Shown here: one piece after another, positions 42,562-50,970 of the stretch
How positions within the stretch are numbered: the first letter of the stretch is position 1
Layout of the letters: each line of letters opens with the position of its first letter
NCBI RefSeq assembly: GCF_031180885.1
Contig: NZ_JAPSLK010000057.1
Span: 1 to 54,040, forward strand
DNA from: Saccharothrix sp.
GTDB lineage: Bacteria > Actinomycetota > Actinomycetes > Mycobacteriales > Pseudonocardiaceae
Direction: 5' to 3'
DNA: 54,040 nucleotides
Notes under the pieces: model-generated
The model's database searches: none
What the model saw: the letters and a program-made list of their open reading frames with translations, nothing else
What the model was told of the DNA's origin: nothing
Position numbers and translations under genes: made by a program

Positions 42562-43167
42562 TCAGAGCCAGCCGGCCTCGCGGGCGATGCGGATGGCGTC
42601 CACCCTGTTCCGGGCGTTGAGCTTGTTGATGATCGTCGTCACGTAGTTGCGGACCGTCCCGACCGACAGGAACATCTGGGACGCGATGTCCACTGCCTGG
42701 AGGCCTTCCGCAGTAAGGCGGAGAACTTCCGTCTCCCGTGCGGTAAGGGGGGATTCGGCACTGTCCCATGCGGACATCGCCAGTTGGCTGTCCACCACCC
42801 GCCGACCGGCGGCGACGCTGCGGATGGCGTCGGCCAGCTCGGTCGGCGGGGCGTCCTTGAGCAGGAAACCCGTTGCCCTGGCGGACAACGCCCGGCGCAG
42901 GTTGCCCGGTCTCCCCAGCCCGGTGAGGATCAGCGTCCGGATCTCCGGGCAGGCCGCGTGGATCTCGCTCAGGGCGGTCAGGCCGTCCTTGCCGGGCAGG
43001 TCGATGTCGATGACCGCGACGTCCGGGCGGAACTTCTGCGCTGTCGGCAGGATCTCCGTGCCCGACGAAACCTCTGCCACCACTTCGATGTCGGGCTCGA
43101 GGTTGAGCAACGCGACCAGCGCGCCCCGGACCATGTGCATGTCCTCGGCCAGCATCACCTTGATCAA
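42562..43167 (-). CDS. NarL/DesR-family response regulator
   Basis: 201 residues: receiver (LAEDMHMV, DVAVIDIDLPGKDG, ILTGLG, FLLKDAPP) and LuxR helix-turn-helix (LTARETEVLRLTAEGLQAVDIASQM, SVGTVRNYVTTIINKLNARNR). The TTG start at 43167 is chosen because GAGGGGG lies 6 nt upstream and receiver domains begin (I)KVMLAED; the longer frame to 43293 reads through the promoter region. Same length and ending (GWL) as the regulator at 20123-20728, so the two are paralogues. Convergent partner of the kinase at 40735, and 122 nt downstream of the SagB gene. Confidence 0.9.
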   Translation of the reverse strand: MIKVMLAEDMHMVRGALVALLNLEPDIEVVAEVSSGTEILPTAQKFRPDVAVIDIDLPGKDGLTALSEIHAACPEIRTLILTGLGRPGNLRRALSARATGFLLKDAPPTELADAIRSVAAGRRVVDSQLAMSAWDSAESPLTARETEVLRLTAEGLQAVDIASQMFLSVGTVRNYVTTIINKLNARNRVDAIRIAREAGWL

Positions 43168-43197
43168 CTCGGCAACCCCCTCAGCCGCGCGTGTCAC

Positions 43198-43235
43198 CGG
43201 TTGTACCACGCCGCGGCAAGCATGATGTACAACCG
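43198..43235. promoter_or_regulatory. 9-bp inverted repeat before response regulator
   Basis: Arms cggttgtac (43198-43206) and gtacaaccg (43227-43235), about 30 bp upstream of the regulator start and within the 122-bp gap to SagB. Could be an operator, or a stem ending the SagB transcript. Inferred from symmetry only. Confidence 0.4.
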
Positions 43236-43289
43236 TTTCCTGCTCCGGCAGGGGATTTAAGCAAGATGTCAGCGGCGTCGCAGACGCCC

Positions 43290-44741
43290 TCACATTCCGT
43301 GCACGGCCGAGTACGGTTCGTCGTAGTAGGAGTCGGGGAAGCCCACGGCGAACTCGGCGACGCTCACCTCCGCCGGCCAGTCCAGGCCCAGCGCGGCGGC
43401 CGACGTGTCGTCGTCGCCCATGGCCAGGGCGCAGGCGGCCAGGCCGAGGGCGGTCGTGGTCAGGTACAGGGTCTGCTGGAGCACGCCGACGTGCTTGAGC
43501 GTGGTGGCGTAGGAGATCCCGTCGTACACCCAGCCCATCCGGTCCATCCGCGCGGTGATCGTGAGCAGCGCGGGGGGTGGGCGGCGGCCGCCGGTGGCGA
43601 CTCGGGCGCCGTTCAGGACCTCGGCCACGTCGGACGGGTTGTCGTTGACGAGGGTGAGGACGTGGTCGTCGGCGGCGTAGTGGTAGGTGCCGCGGGGGAG
43701 GTCGGGGCTGCGGTCGACGGTGAGGTACAGCTCCAGTTCGTAGATCGAGCCCGCGCCGGGGTAGGGGCGGCGGGTGACCTCGTACCGGCTGTCGCCCGGG
43801 CCCTTCACCTCGGTTCGGGAGCGGACGGCTGCGGTGCGGTAGAGGAGTTCGCCCAGTTGGGCGGTGGTCGGTGGGGTGGTGGCGAACGAGCGCGTGGAGC
43901 GGCGGGTCTCTATCGCCTCGGTGAGGGACATGGTGGGGGTGGTGGTGGGAGTGGGGAGGGGGATGCGGTTGGTTTGGGGGGTGGGCTTGGTGGCGGGGGG
44001 TGGGGGGACGGTGTCCACCAAGCGGAAGGTGGCGCCGGACGGTTCGTCGTGGCGGCCCAGCCTGCCCCTGGTGTGGAACATCAGCTCGTAGGGGGACCAG
44101 GGCTGGAGGGACGGGTCGTGGTCCTCGGTGAACTTGCCGTTCTCCGCCACGACCACCATGCCGGCGCCGATGAGGTAGGCGACGATCTCGCCGACGAGCG
44201 TTGTCGGCAGCGCTACCCGCCGCGCCACCTCGGCGACCGTTGTTGGCCGGGCCAGTGCGGCGATCACGGTGGACGCCTGGGGGCGGTGCAGGACCACGCG
44301 GTGGTGGGACAGCGGTGACTCCTGGACCAGTTCACCGTCCCGTTGCCGGGCCAGGGCGAAGCGGGACAGGCGGACCGGGCGGTCGGGCGGGACCTCGGGC
44401 AGTTCCAGCACCCCGTGCGGGGACACCGGTTGGGCGGACAGCAGCGGGATCGCGGAGTCGCGCGAGCCCAGGGACCGGACGATGCGGCCGGGCAGCCGGC
44501 CGAACAGGCCGTGCAACTCGTCCTCGTCCAGCCCGTCGACGTTCCCGAGAGCGACCGGCCCGAAGGTCATGCGGTGCAGGACCTCCTCGATCGCCCGCCC
44601 CGGCGGATCGAGGGTCACGTCGCCCCAGCGGGCGAGGATCGTCAGGCTGCCGTCCTCGGCCGTCTCGATGGCCACGTCGTCCCGGAAGGACCACAGCGAG
44701 AGGCTCGGTCCCGGGGGTGGCGCGTCGGCGTCGGATCGCAA
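43290..44741 (-). CDS. SagB-type azoline dehydrogenase
   Basis: 483 residues. The N-terminal half has the winged-helix-like region common to long SagB proteins and the marker WSPYELMFHTRGRLG; after a Pro/Thr linker the C-terminal half is an FMN nitroreductase fold (LTEAIETRRSTRSFA; SIYELELYLTVDRSPDLPRG; TALGLAACALAMGDDD). This family oxidises azolines made by YcaO cyclodehydratases to aromatic thiazoles or oxazoles. It lies 47 nt after the YcaO gene on the same strand and is surely in one operon. Confidence 0.9.
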   Translation of the reverse strand: MRSDADAPPPGPSLSLWSFRDDVAIETAEDGSLTILARWGDVTLDPPGRAIEEVLHRMTFGPVALGNVDGLDEDELHGLFGRLPGRIVRSLGSRDSAIPLLSAQPVSPHGVLELPEVPPDRPVRLSRFALARQRDGELVQESPLSHHRVVLHRPQASTVIAALARPTTVAEVARRVALPTTLVGEIVAYLIGAGMVVVAENGKFTEDHDPSLQPWSPYELMFHTRGRLGRHDEPSGATFRLVDTVPPPPATKPTPQTNRIPLPTPTTTPTMSLTEAIETRRSTRSFATTPPTTAQLGELLYRTAAVRSRTEVKGPGDSRYEVTRRPYPGAGSIYELELYLTVDRSPDLPRGTYHYAADDHVLTLVNDNPSDVAEVLNGARVATGGRRPPPALLTITARMDRMGWVYDGISYATTLKHVGVLQQTLYLTTTALGLAACALAMGDDDTSAAALGLDWPAEVSVAEFAVGFPDSYYDEPYSAVHGM

Positions 44742-44788
44742 TTTGTGGCTCCTTTGCGGTCATGCGGTGGGGGCCGCATGCGTCCGCA

Positions 44789-47059
44789 TCACACGAACAG
44801 GGGTATCGGGTTGAGGTGCTCGTAGGCTGTGGGGCGGGCCAGCCTGCCGAGCTTGACGGGGACGTCGAACAGACGCCCGGGCGCGAACCGCGCCCAGAAG
44901 CCGCGCATCCCCGGCACGATCGCCTTCACGACGGGGAGCCCGACGTCCGGGCGGGTCTGGTCGAGCACCATGACGTTCAGACCCAGGGTCTCCAGCTTGT
45001 GTTGCAGGGCCGTCACGTCCTGGTGCAGGTCGTCGGTCGGGGTGTGGCGGTAGTGCGCTTTCGCCCGGGGGATCACCTCGGGGTCCGGGCGCAGCCAGGG
45101 GTGGCTCTCCCAGGTGGCGGTGCGCCACCAGCGGACGGCGTCCGGGTCGGACCAGCCGTACCCGTCGCGGTCGTCGCGCGCGTCGACCACGGCGGGCAGC
45201 AGCTGGTTCATCTCGGTGAGCGCGCGGACCAGGGCCACGGCCGGGTCGGGGTGTGCCCCGAAGCCGAACATGACGTCCTCGCACCGCTTGTCGGTGCGCC
45301 GGGACAGCGCCGCCATCGTCGGGATGCCGACGTCCGACGACACGTCCAGCACCCACACCTCGCGGTGCAGGCCGGCGTACACCTCGCGCAGCTCGTCGAC
45401 CCAGCGGTCGCCGAAGCTGTCGAGGTCCACCGCGGGGGCCTGGGTGCGGTTGTACCACCACAGGGCCACGGCGTCGCGTTCCACCAGTTCCAGGAGTCCT
45501 TGCAGCAAGGCGTCTTCCAGGCTGGCGCCGGCGGCGTTGCCGTTGGAGTCGGCGTTGAGCGCCGTGCCGCCGTGCCGCGCGGGCACGTCGAAGTACAGCA
45601 TGGACGTGGGCAGGAGGCGGTGCCGCTGCTCGGTGAGCGACCACACCGGGGTCCAGGTCGTCTCGGCCGTCTCGTCGAAGGGGGCGCAGACGTACTGGAA
45701 CGGCGAGCAGGTCGCGTTCCAGCGGTCGCGGTCGGCGTACTGGCGGTCGTCGAACAGCAGGCACTCGTTGGGGTGGATCGCGTTCTCCAGGTCGGTGAAC
45801 CGGCCGGTGACGGTGGCCTCGTCGCCGTGGAAGTACGCGCTGTGCCGCTCGACGGCCTCGCACAGCGCGCTCACCTCGGCGTGCAGCGGGGTCACGCCCT
45901 TGCCGCCGTTCTCGGCGCGCAGCGCGGACCGCATCTGGTCGGCGTCGCGGCGGGTGGTGAGCGCGAGGTTGGGGCCGGAGCGGAAGGAGTTCAGGAACGC
46001 CGGGCCGCGGTCGTCGCGGGTGATCTCCTTGACCACACCGGTGACCGGGCTGATCAGGTGCCCGTGGTCGCGCAGCACCTGCTCGGGGGAGCGGGAGCGG
46101 TGGCCGCCGCCGGTTCGGGAGGTCTTCAGGCGGCTCTGGAGTGTGACGGGCTGGAACGTCTTGGTGCGCATCAGGTCCGGGTCGCCGCATGCGGGGCACT
46201 GGGGACGGGCGCGCAGCTCGTGGTGTTTGCCGCCGAGCGCGACGCTGTCGAGGGTCCACACCGCGCGCTGGCCGTCGTGGCGCAAGCCGGCCAGCCACTT
46301 CACGGCTTCCATGGCGACCAGGTTCAGGGCTGCTGTGCGCAAGGGCGGTAGGGACACGTCCGGCGGCGTGGTGTTCACCAGCGTGCGCAGGCGCGTTTCG
46401 GCTTGGCGGTGCCCGCGCAGGCGGTGGGCGAGGCAGTGCCAGCAACCGGTGCCTGCGGCCGGGTCGAACACCGGGCCCAGCCACACCTGCGCGCCACCCG
46501 GCTTCGCGAGGAGCCACGGCCGTCCGGACGCGCGGTGCGCGGCGTCCACGTCGGCCAGGCCCTCCTCCAGGTAGTCGTCGCACAGCACGATCGACAGGTC
46601 GGAACCCGCCAGGGGAAAGTTCCCGGGCATCCGGGTGACGGTGAGGCCGGCGTCGGTCACGGCCCGTGCCGCACCCTCCGGGCAGGTGCCCACGGTGATC
46701 AGCCCGACCCGCGCGGCGGCGGTCGCGGACGTGGCGGCCGACGGGTCGACACCGGCCGCCTCCCAGTAGGCGAGCGCCGGGTCGTCGCCTTGATCCGCCG
46801 GCCGCACGGTGACCAGATCGGCCTCCACCAGGCCCATGACCACCGCGCCGACCTCGGCCGGCGACAGGCCCTCCGGGCACTCCCGGACCAGGTCCTCCAG
46901 GCCCCGGGTGCCGTCCAGCAGCGGCGCCACCGCCTCGACGTGGGCGCCGCGCACGGACGTCGCACCGCGTTCGGACAGCACGTACACGGCGTCGCCGCGC
47001 ACCACGTGCGCCCTCAGGTGCCGCTTGAACCCGACGCGCAGCCCCGCTCCACCCGGCAT
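44789..47059 (-). CDS. Fused leader-binding/YcaO cyclodehydratase (TOMM synthase)
   Basis: 756 residues. The N-terminal E1-like/ocin-ThiF region carries the leader-recognition fold and a four-Cys zinc site (CWHC and CPAC). The C-terminal YcaO domain has the ATP-binding acidic motifs EVSALCEAVERHSAYFHGDE and GLLELVERDAVALWW, and ends NPIPLFV, a relaxed form of the Pro-rich YcaO tail. It uses ATP to turn Cys, Ser or Thr of a precursor into azolines. Start ATG at 47059 has AGGGGGAC upstream; a frame to 47146 lacks one. No precursor gene is next to it; the best candidate is at 11383. Divergent from a SARP gene. Confidence 0.9.
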   Translation of the reverse strand: MPGGAGLRVGFKRHLRAHVVRGDAVYVLSERGATSVRGAHVEAVAPLLDGTRGLEDLVRECPEGLSPAEVGAVVMGLVEADLVTVRPADQGDDPALAYWEAAGVDPSAATSATAAARVGLITVGTCPEGAARAVTDAGLTVTRMPGNFPLAGSDLSIVLCDDYLEEGLADVDAAHRASGRPWLLAKPGGAQVWLGPVFDPAAGTGCWHCLAHRLRGHRQAETRLRTLVNTTPPDVSLPPLRTAALNLVAMEAVKWLAGLRHDGQRAVWTLDSVALGGKHHELRARPQCPACGDPDLMRTKTFQPVTLQSRLKTSRTGGGHRSRSPEQVLRDHGHLISPVTGVVKEITRDDRGPAFLNSFRSGPNLALTTRRDADQMRSALRAENGGKGVTPLHAEVSALCEAVERHSAYFHGDEATVTGRFTDLENAIHPNECLLFDDRQYADRDRWNATCSPFQYVCAPFDETAETTWTPVWSLTEQRHRLLPTSMLYFDVPARHGGTALNADSNGNAAGASLEDALLQGLLELVERDAVALWWYNRTQAPAVDLDSFGDRWVDELREVYAGLHREVWVLDVSSDVGIPTMAALSRRTDKRCEDVMFGFGAHPDPAVALVRALTEMNQLLPAVVDARDDRDGYGWSDPDAVRWWRTATWESHPWLRPDPEVIPRAKAHYRHTPTDDLHQDVTALQHKLETLGLNVMVLDQTRPDVGLPVVKAIVPGMRGFWARFAPGRLFDVPVKLGRLARPTAYEHLNPIPLFV

Positions 47060-47355
47060 GGTGTCCCCCTGCTCGACCAGTGCCGCTCCAGCGGCGCTCC
47101 AGCGTGCTTCGAGGCAAGCGTCCCGGCCGGGTCGTGCCCCGGACAAGTGCGCGCGTCACGTGACCCGGCGTTGGTTGCTCATGCCGACCCATGAAACGGT
47201 CACTATCGGCTCGACCGGCGGTTGGAATAGCGTTGGGGCCCGTCCCGACTTCCCCTCGACCACCACTCGTCGCACGTTTCGGCGGGAACCGAGCGCCGGC
47301 TCACGCCCGACCGCGGCGGAAATCGCGGTGGAGCCGGCAGATTGCGAGGTCCGAA
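47060..47355. promoter_or_regulatory. Divergent control region, YcaO operon and SARP
   Basis: A 296-bp gap with divergent starts. No credible small gene was found in six frames; in particular no short Ser/Thr/Cys-rich peptide. It must hold promoters for both sides, but none can be marked with confidence. Confidence 0.4.
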
Positions 47356-48381
47356 ATGACTGCAAACCTGGCCGGGCTCGGTGTGATGTCCCGAGCCGAG
47401 AAACTGTCGCTGCTCGCGGCGCTGCTGGAGGCGTCCGAACCGGAACCGGAATTCGGGCTGCGGCCGGAAGCGCCGGTGGTGTCCCCCCGGACGTCCCGGG
47501 AAAACCCGCTCGCGGGCCTGCGGTTCGAACTGCTCGGCCCGCTGGTGATCCGGCACGGCGGGGTGGACGTGGCGCCCAGCGCGCCCAAGCTGCGGCTCAT
47601 CCTGTCCACCCTGCTGTTCCACGCCAACCAGCCCGTGGGCGCGTCCCTGCTGGTGCGCGAGCTGTGGAGCGGCGGCGCGCCGCGCACCGCGCACGCCACC
47701 CTCCAGACGTACATGTTCAAGCTGCGCAAGCTGTTCCGGGACGTGCTCGGCATGTCCGTCGAAGACGTCACCCGGGACGTCCTGCTGACCTGCTCCGGCG
47801 GCTACACCCTGCGCGTCGACCCGCGCCGGCTCGACATCGTCGAGTTCGACGAACTGGTCACCGCGGGCACCGCCGCCATGCACGCGGGCGACTACGAGAA
47901 GGCCGGCGACGACCTGCGCCGCTCCCTCGCGCTGTGGCGGGGGAACGTCCTCCACCAGGGACAATGGGGCCCGCAGCTGCGCGCCCAGGCGGCGCGGCTG
48001 GAGGAGCGCCGGTTCTACGCGCACACCACCCGGGTCGACGCCGACCTGTGCCTCGGGCGGCACCGGGAGACGATCTCCGAGCTGGCGTCGCTGGTCGTGG
48101 AGCACCCGCTGCACGAGTCCGCGCACGCCATGCTGATGATCGCCCTGCACCGGTCGGGCCGGTCGTCCGCCGCACTGGAGGTCTACATGCGGTTCCGCCA
48201 GCGGATGATGGGCGAGTTGGGCATCGAGCCCTCCGAGCGCATCCAGGCGCTGCACGTGGCGCTCCTGTCCACCGACCCGGTCCTGATGGACCGCTCGCTG
48301 ACCTCCGACATGCTGCTCGACGCCCTGGTGCGCCGCCGCCCGGCGGGCCGCAAGGCGAGTTCCGCCGCTGTTACCGGTTGA
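47356..48381 (+). CDS. SARP-family transcriptional activator
   Basis: 341 residues: a 55-residue N-terminal extension (MSRAEKLSLLAALLEA helix, Glu/Pro-rich linker), OmpR-like DNA-binding domain (LRFELLGPLVIRHGGVDVAPSAPKLR) and BTAD domain (RLDIVEFDELV to LGIEPSERIQALH). ATG at 47356 with GAGG 7 nt upstream. It heads the plus-strand run toward the ScoD-like gene and is divergent from the YcaO operon, so it may activate both. It differs from the short SARP at 10106-10885 by the extension. Confidence 0.92.
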   Translation: MTANLAGLGVMSRAEKLSLLAALLEASEPEPEFGLRPEAPVVSPRTSRENPLAGLRFELLGPLVIRHGGVDVAPSAPKLRLILSTLLFHANQPVGASLLVRELWSGGAPRTAHATLQTYMFKLRKLFRDVLGMSVEDVTRDVLLTCSGGYTLRVDPRRLDIVEFDELVTAGTAAMHAGDYEKAGDDLRRSLALWRGNVLHQGQWGPQLRAQAARLEERRFYAHTTRVDADLCLGRHRETISELASLVVEHPLHESAHAMLMIALHRSGRSSAALEVYMRFRQRMMGELGIEPSERIQALHVALLSTDPVLMDRSLTSDMLLDALVRRRPAGRKASSAAVTG

Positions 48382-48435
48382 TTCCCCGGCGGCGATTACC
48401 GTCGAATTCACACTCGGTGCGCTGAGGAGGAAACG

Positions 48436-49005
48436 ATGACGACATCGCCGGTGGAGAACACCTCGCTCGGGTTCCGGACATTCCCGAACGACCCGGTCCT
48501 GCTTTCCGACGTGCTGCGCCCGTACGCGCGCCCCAAGACCGAATACCTGAAGTCCGCGACGGTGGACGTGGCGAACGGGTTGGCCAGCGCGCAGGGCGAG
48601 TTCGCGATCCCCTATTCCTGCTACATCGACGACACCGGTCACCTCAACTCGGTCGAGGTGAACATCTGCTTCAACCAGCTCATGTACTACCTGATCGCCA
48701 AGTGCATCCAGGAGGACGCGCTGCCGGCGTTCCAGGCGTGGACCATGGAGGACTACTGGGCCAAGCAGCTGCCCGACATGCTGATCGCCAACTTCAAGTC
48801 CAACTTCCGCCGGCCGATCGACTCGTCGTCGTTCAGCGGTGAGGTGTCGTTCGCGGAGTTCAGCGAGCGGAACCGGAGCAAGCCGGTGCAGATCATCGAC
48901 ATGCCCTGGCGGTTCTGGGACGCGAACGGCGGCATCGCGGACGGCGAGGTCCGCATGGCCCTGGTCAACCCGCCCGGCATGCGCTTCCAGGCCGACGCGG
49001 CGTGA
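48436..49005 (+). CDS. FcoT/ScoD-like fatty acyl thioesterase
   Basis: 189 residues resembling, from memory, the mycobacterial FcoT (Rv0098) hot-dog-fold protein: AQGEFAIPYSCYIDDTGHLNSVEVNICFNQ (split by position), MYYLIAKCIQEDALPAF, WTMEDYWAKQLPDMLIANFKS, and FRRPIDSSSFSGEV. In isonitrile lipopeptide pathways this enzyme (ScoD) adds glycine to an alpha,beta-unsaturated acyl-ACP and hydrolyses the product, giving the ScoE substrate. GAGGAGG precedes the ATG. Found 14 kb from the ScoE-ACP-NRPS block but next to the acyl ligase gene, as in sco/mma loci. Confidence 0.85.
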   Translation: MTTSPVENTSLGFRTFPNDPVLLSDVLRPYARPKTEYLKSATVDVANGLASAQGEFAIPYSCYIDDTGHLNSVEVNICFNQLMYYLIAKCIQEDALPAFQAWTMEDYWAKQLPDMLIANFKSNFRRPIDSSSFSGEVSFAEFSERNRSKPVQIIDMPWRFWDANGGIADGEVRMALVNPPGMRFQADAA

Positions 49006-49120
49006 CCCGCTGCCGGTGCTGGTGAGCCGTTGCCGCGGGGGAGCCGTAGCCGGGCGAGCTGTTCCCGGTGTGACGCGAGCCGGACCCGGGTGGAGCGGTT
49101 CTGTCCGGGAGCGGGTCTGC

Positions 49121-49320
49121 CTGGTGCGGCGCGAGCTTTGCCTGGTGCGGCGCGAGCTTTGCCTGGTGCGGCGCGGCGTGCCGCAGCTGGGAGCCGGAGC
49201 CGCAGCTGGTGGCCGGTGCCGGGAGTCGGTGTTGGAGCCGGGAGCCGGGAGCCGGTGCTGGAGGCCGGGAGCCGGTGTTGGAGCCGGGAGCCGGGAGCGA
49301 TGCCGGGAGCCGTAGCCGGC
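49121..49320 (+). repeat. GC-rich tandem repeats in the 417-bp gap after the ScoD-like gene
   Basis: A 21-bp unit ctggtgcggcgcgagctttgc occurs at 49121-49141 and 49142-49162 with a partial third, followed by many copies of gccgggagc between about 49230 and 49310. No gene is supported in 49006-49422. Could be slippage expansions or imperfect hairpins. Confidence 0.65.
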
Positions 49321-49356
49321 GTGGCCGTGGCCGTGCTTGTTGCGGGTCGTGAACCG

Positions 49357-49397
49357 GACAGAAAATTTTAATTCAGTCAACTAAAAATTTCAGCCAC
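49357..49397 (+). promoter_or_regulatory. A/T-rich island, candidate promoter of ligase-carboxylase-PKS run
   Basis: A stretch with gaaaatttt and aaaaatttc arms (imperfect inverted repeat) about 30-65 bp before the GTG at 49423. It is the lowest-GC segment in this part of the window and would melt easily, which suits a promoter or UP-like element for the downstream operon. No -10/-35 pair is assigned. Confidence 0.45.
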
Positions 49398-49422
49398 TCG
49401 CACGTGTTCTGAAGGAGGAACG

Positions 49423-50967
49423 GTGACCGTTCAGGTGCGCACGCTCGTGGACGTGGTGCGCAAGCACGCCGCCGTGCAGCCGGACGCCGTCGCGATGGTG
49501 TGCGAAGGCCGGCGCGTCGACTACGCCGCGCTGCACCGCGTGAGCAACCAGGTCGCCCGGGGCCTCCAGGCCGAAGGCCTCGGTCCCGGCGACCGCATCG
49601 CCTACCTGGGCAAGGAGTCGGAGCACTACTACGAACTCCTGTTCGGCGCGGCGAAGACCGGCGTGGTCCTGGTGCCGATCAACTGGCGGCTCGCGGCGGA
49701 CGAGGTCGAGCACATCCTGCGCGACTCCGGCTCCGTGCTGCTGTTCGTGGACGCCGACTCCGCGCCCACGGCCGACAAGCTGGACCTGCCCACGCTGACC
49801 AAGGTGATCGGGCTCGACACCGAGTTCACCGCCTGGTTCTCGGCGCAGCCCGACGCCAACGTGCTGGCCCGCGTCACGCCGGACACCCCGCTGGTCCAGA
49901 TGTACACCAGCGGCACGACGGGCCTGCCCAAGGGCGTGGTGCTCGCCCACCGCAGCTTCTTCGCGGTGCGAGACGCGCTCGCCTCCGCCGGCCTCGACTG
50001 GATCGACTGGCGCGCGGGCGACATCAGCCTGGTCGGCATGGCGGGCTTCCACATCGGCGGCCTGTGGTGGGCGACCCAGGGCTTCTCGGCCGGCATCACC
50101 AACGTCGTCATGCGCGAGTTCACCACGGCCGGCGCGGTCGAGTTGATCCGCACCCTCGGCGTGACCACGGCGTGCATGGTGCCCGCCATGCTCCGCCTGT
50201 TGCTCGCCGAACCCGGTGTGTCCAAAAAGGACTTCGCCACGCTGCGGAAGGTCGTCTACGGCGGCGCGCCCATCTCCGCCGCGCTGCTGGCCCGCTGCGT
50301 CGAGGGGTTCGGCTGCGAGTTCGCCCAGATCTACGGCCTGACCGAGACCGGCAACACCGCGATGTGCCTGCCGCCCGCCGACCACACCCTGGACAGCGGT
50401 CGCATGCAGGCCGCCGGCCGCCCGTACCCCGGGTTCGAGGTGAAGGTCGCCGACGGGCAGGGCAACCCGCTGCCGCCGGGCGAGGTCGGCGAGGTGTGGC
50501 TCAAGACCCCGGCCGCGATGCTCGAGTACTGGAACCTGCCCGACGCCACGGCGAAGACCCTGGTGGACGGCTGGGTCGTCACCGGTGACGCGGGCGTGCT
50601 GGACGAGGACGGCTACCTGTTCATCCGCGACCGGATCAAGGACATGATCATCGTCGCGGGCGAGAACGTGTACCCGGCCGAGATCGAGCACGTCATCGGC
50701 CGGCACCCGCTGGTCGCCGAGTCGGCCGTGGTGGGCGTGCCGGACGAGCGGTGGGGCGAGGCGGTGCACGCGTTCGTCGTGCCGGTCGAGGGCGCGGAGC
50801 TGACCGAGCGCGAGCTGGCCCTGTACCTGCGGGGCAAGCTGGCCGGGTTCAAGCTGCCGCTGCGCTACGAGTTCATCGCGAAGGTGCCCCGCAACCCCAG
50901 CGGCAAGATCCTGCGCCGCGAGCTGCGCGAGCGGTTCTGGCAGGGCCACGAGCGCCGGGTGAGCTGA
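49423..50967 (+). CDS. Fatty acyl-AMP/acyl-CoA ligase (ScoC-like)
   Basis: 514 residues of the ANL superfamily: MYTSGTTGLPKGV, YGLTETGN, VTGDAGVLDEDGYLFIRDR, and the catalytic-lysine motif PSGKILRREL. A strong AAGGAGGAA precedes the GTG. It would activate a fatty acid for the discrete ACP. Next to a FcoT-like gene it corresponds to ScoC/FadD10 of isonitrile lipopeptide loci. Alternative: starter supply for the PKS, since it is also followed by a carboxylase and PKS gene within the same run. Confidence 0.88.
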   Translation: MTVQVRTLVDVVRKHAAVQPDAVAMVCEGRRVDYAALHRVSNQVARGLQAEGLGPGDRIAYLGKESEHYYELLFGAAKTGVVLVPINWRLAADEVEHILRDSGSVLLFVDADSAPTADKLDLPTLTKVIGLDTEFTAWFSAQPDANVLARVTPDTPLVQMYTSGTTGLPKGVVLAHRSFFAVRDALASAGLDWIDWRAGDISLVGMAGFHIGGLWWATQGFSAGITNVVMREFTTAGAVELIRTLGVTTACMVPAMLRLLLAEPGVSKKDFATLRKVVYGGAPISAALLARCVEGFGCEFAQIYGLTETGNTAMCLPPADHTLDSGRMQAAGRPYPGFEVKVADGQGNPLPPGEVGEVWLKTPAAMLEYWNLPDATAKTLVDGWVVTGDAGVLDEDGYLFIRDRIKDMIIVAGENVYPAEIEHVIGRHPLVAESAVVGVPDERWGEAVHAFVVPVEGAELTERELALYLRGKLAGFKLPLRYEFIAKVPRNPSGKILRRELRERFWQGHERRVS

Positions 50968-50970
50968 ACC

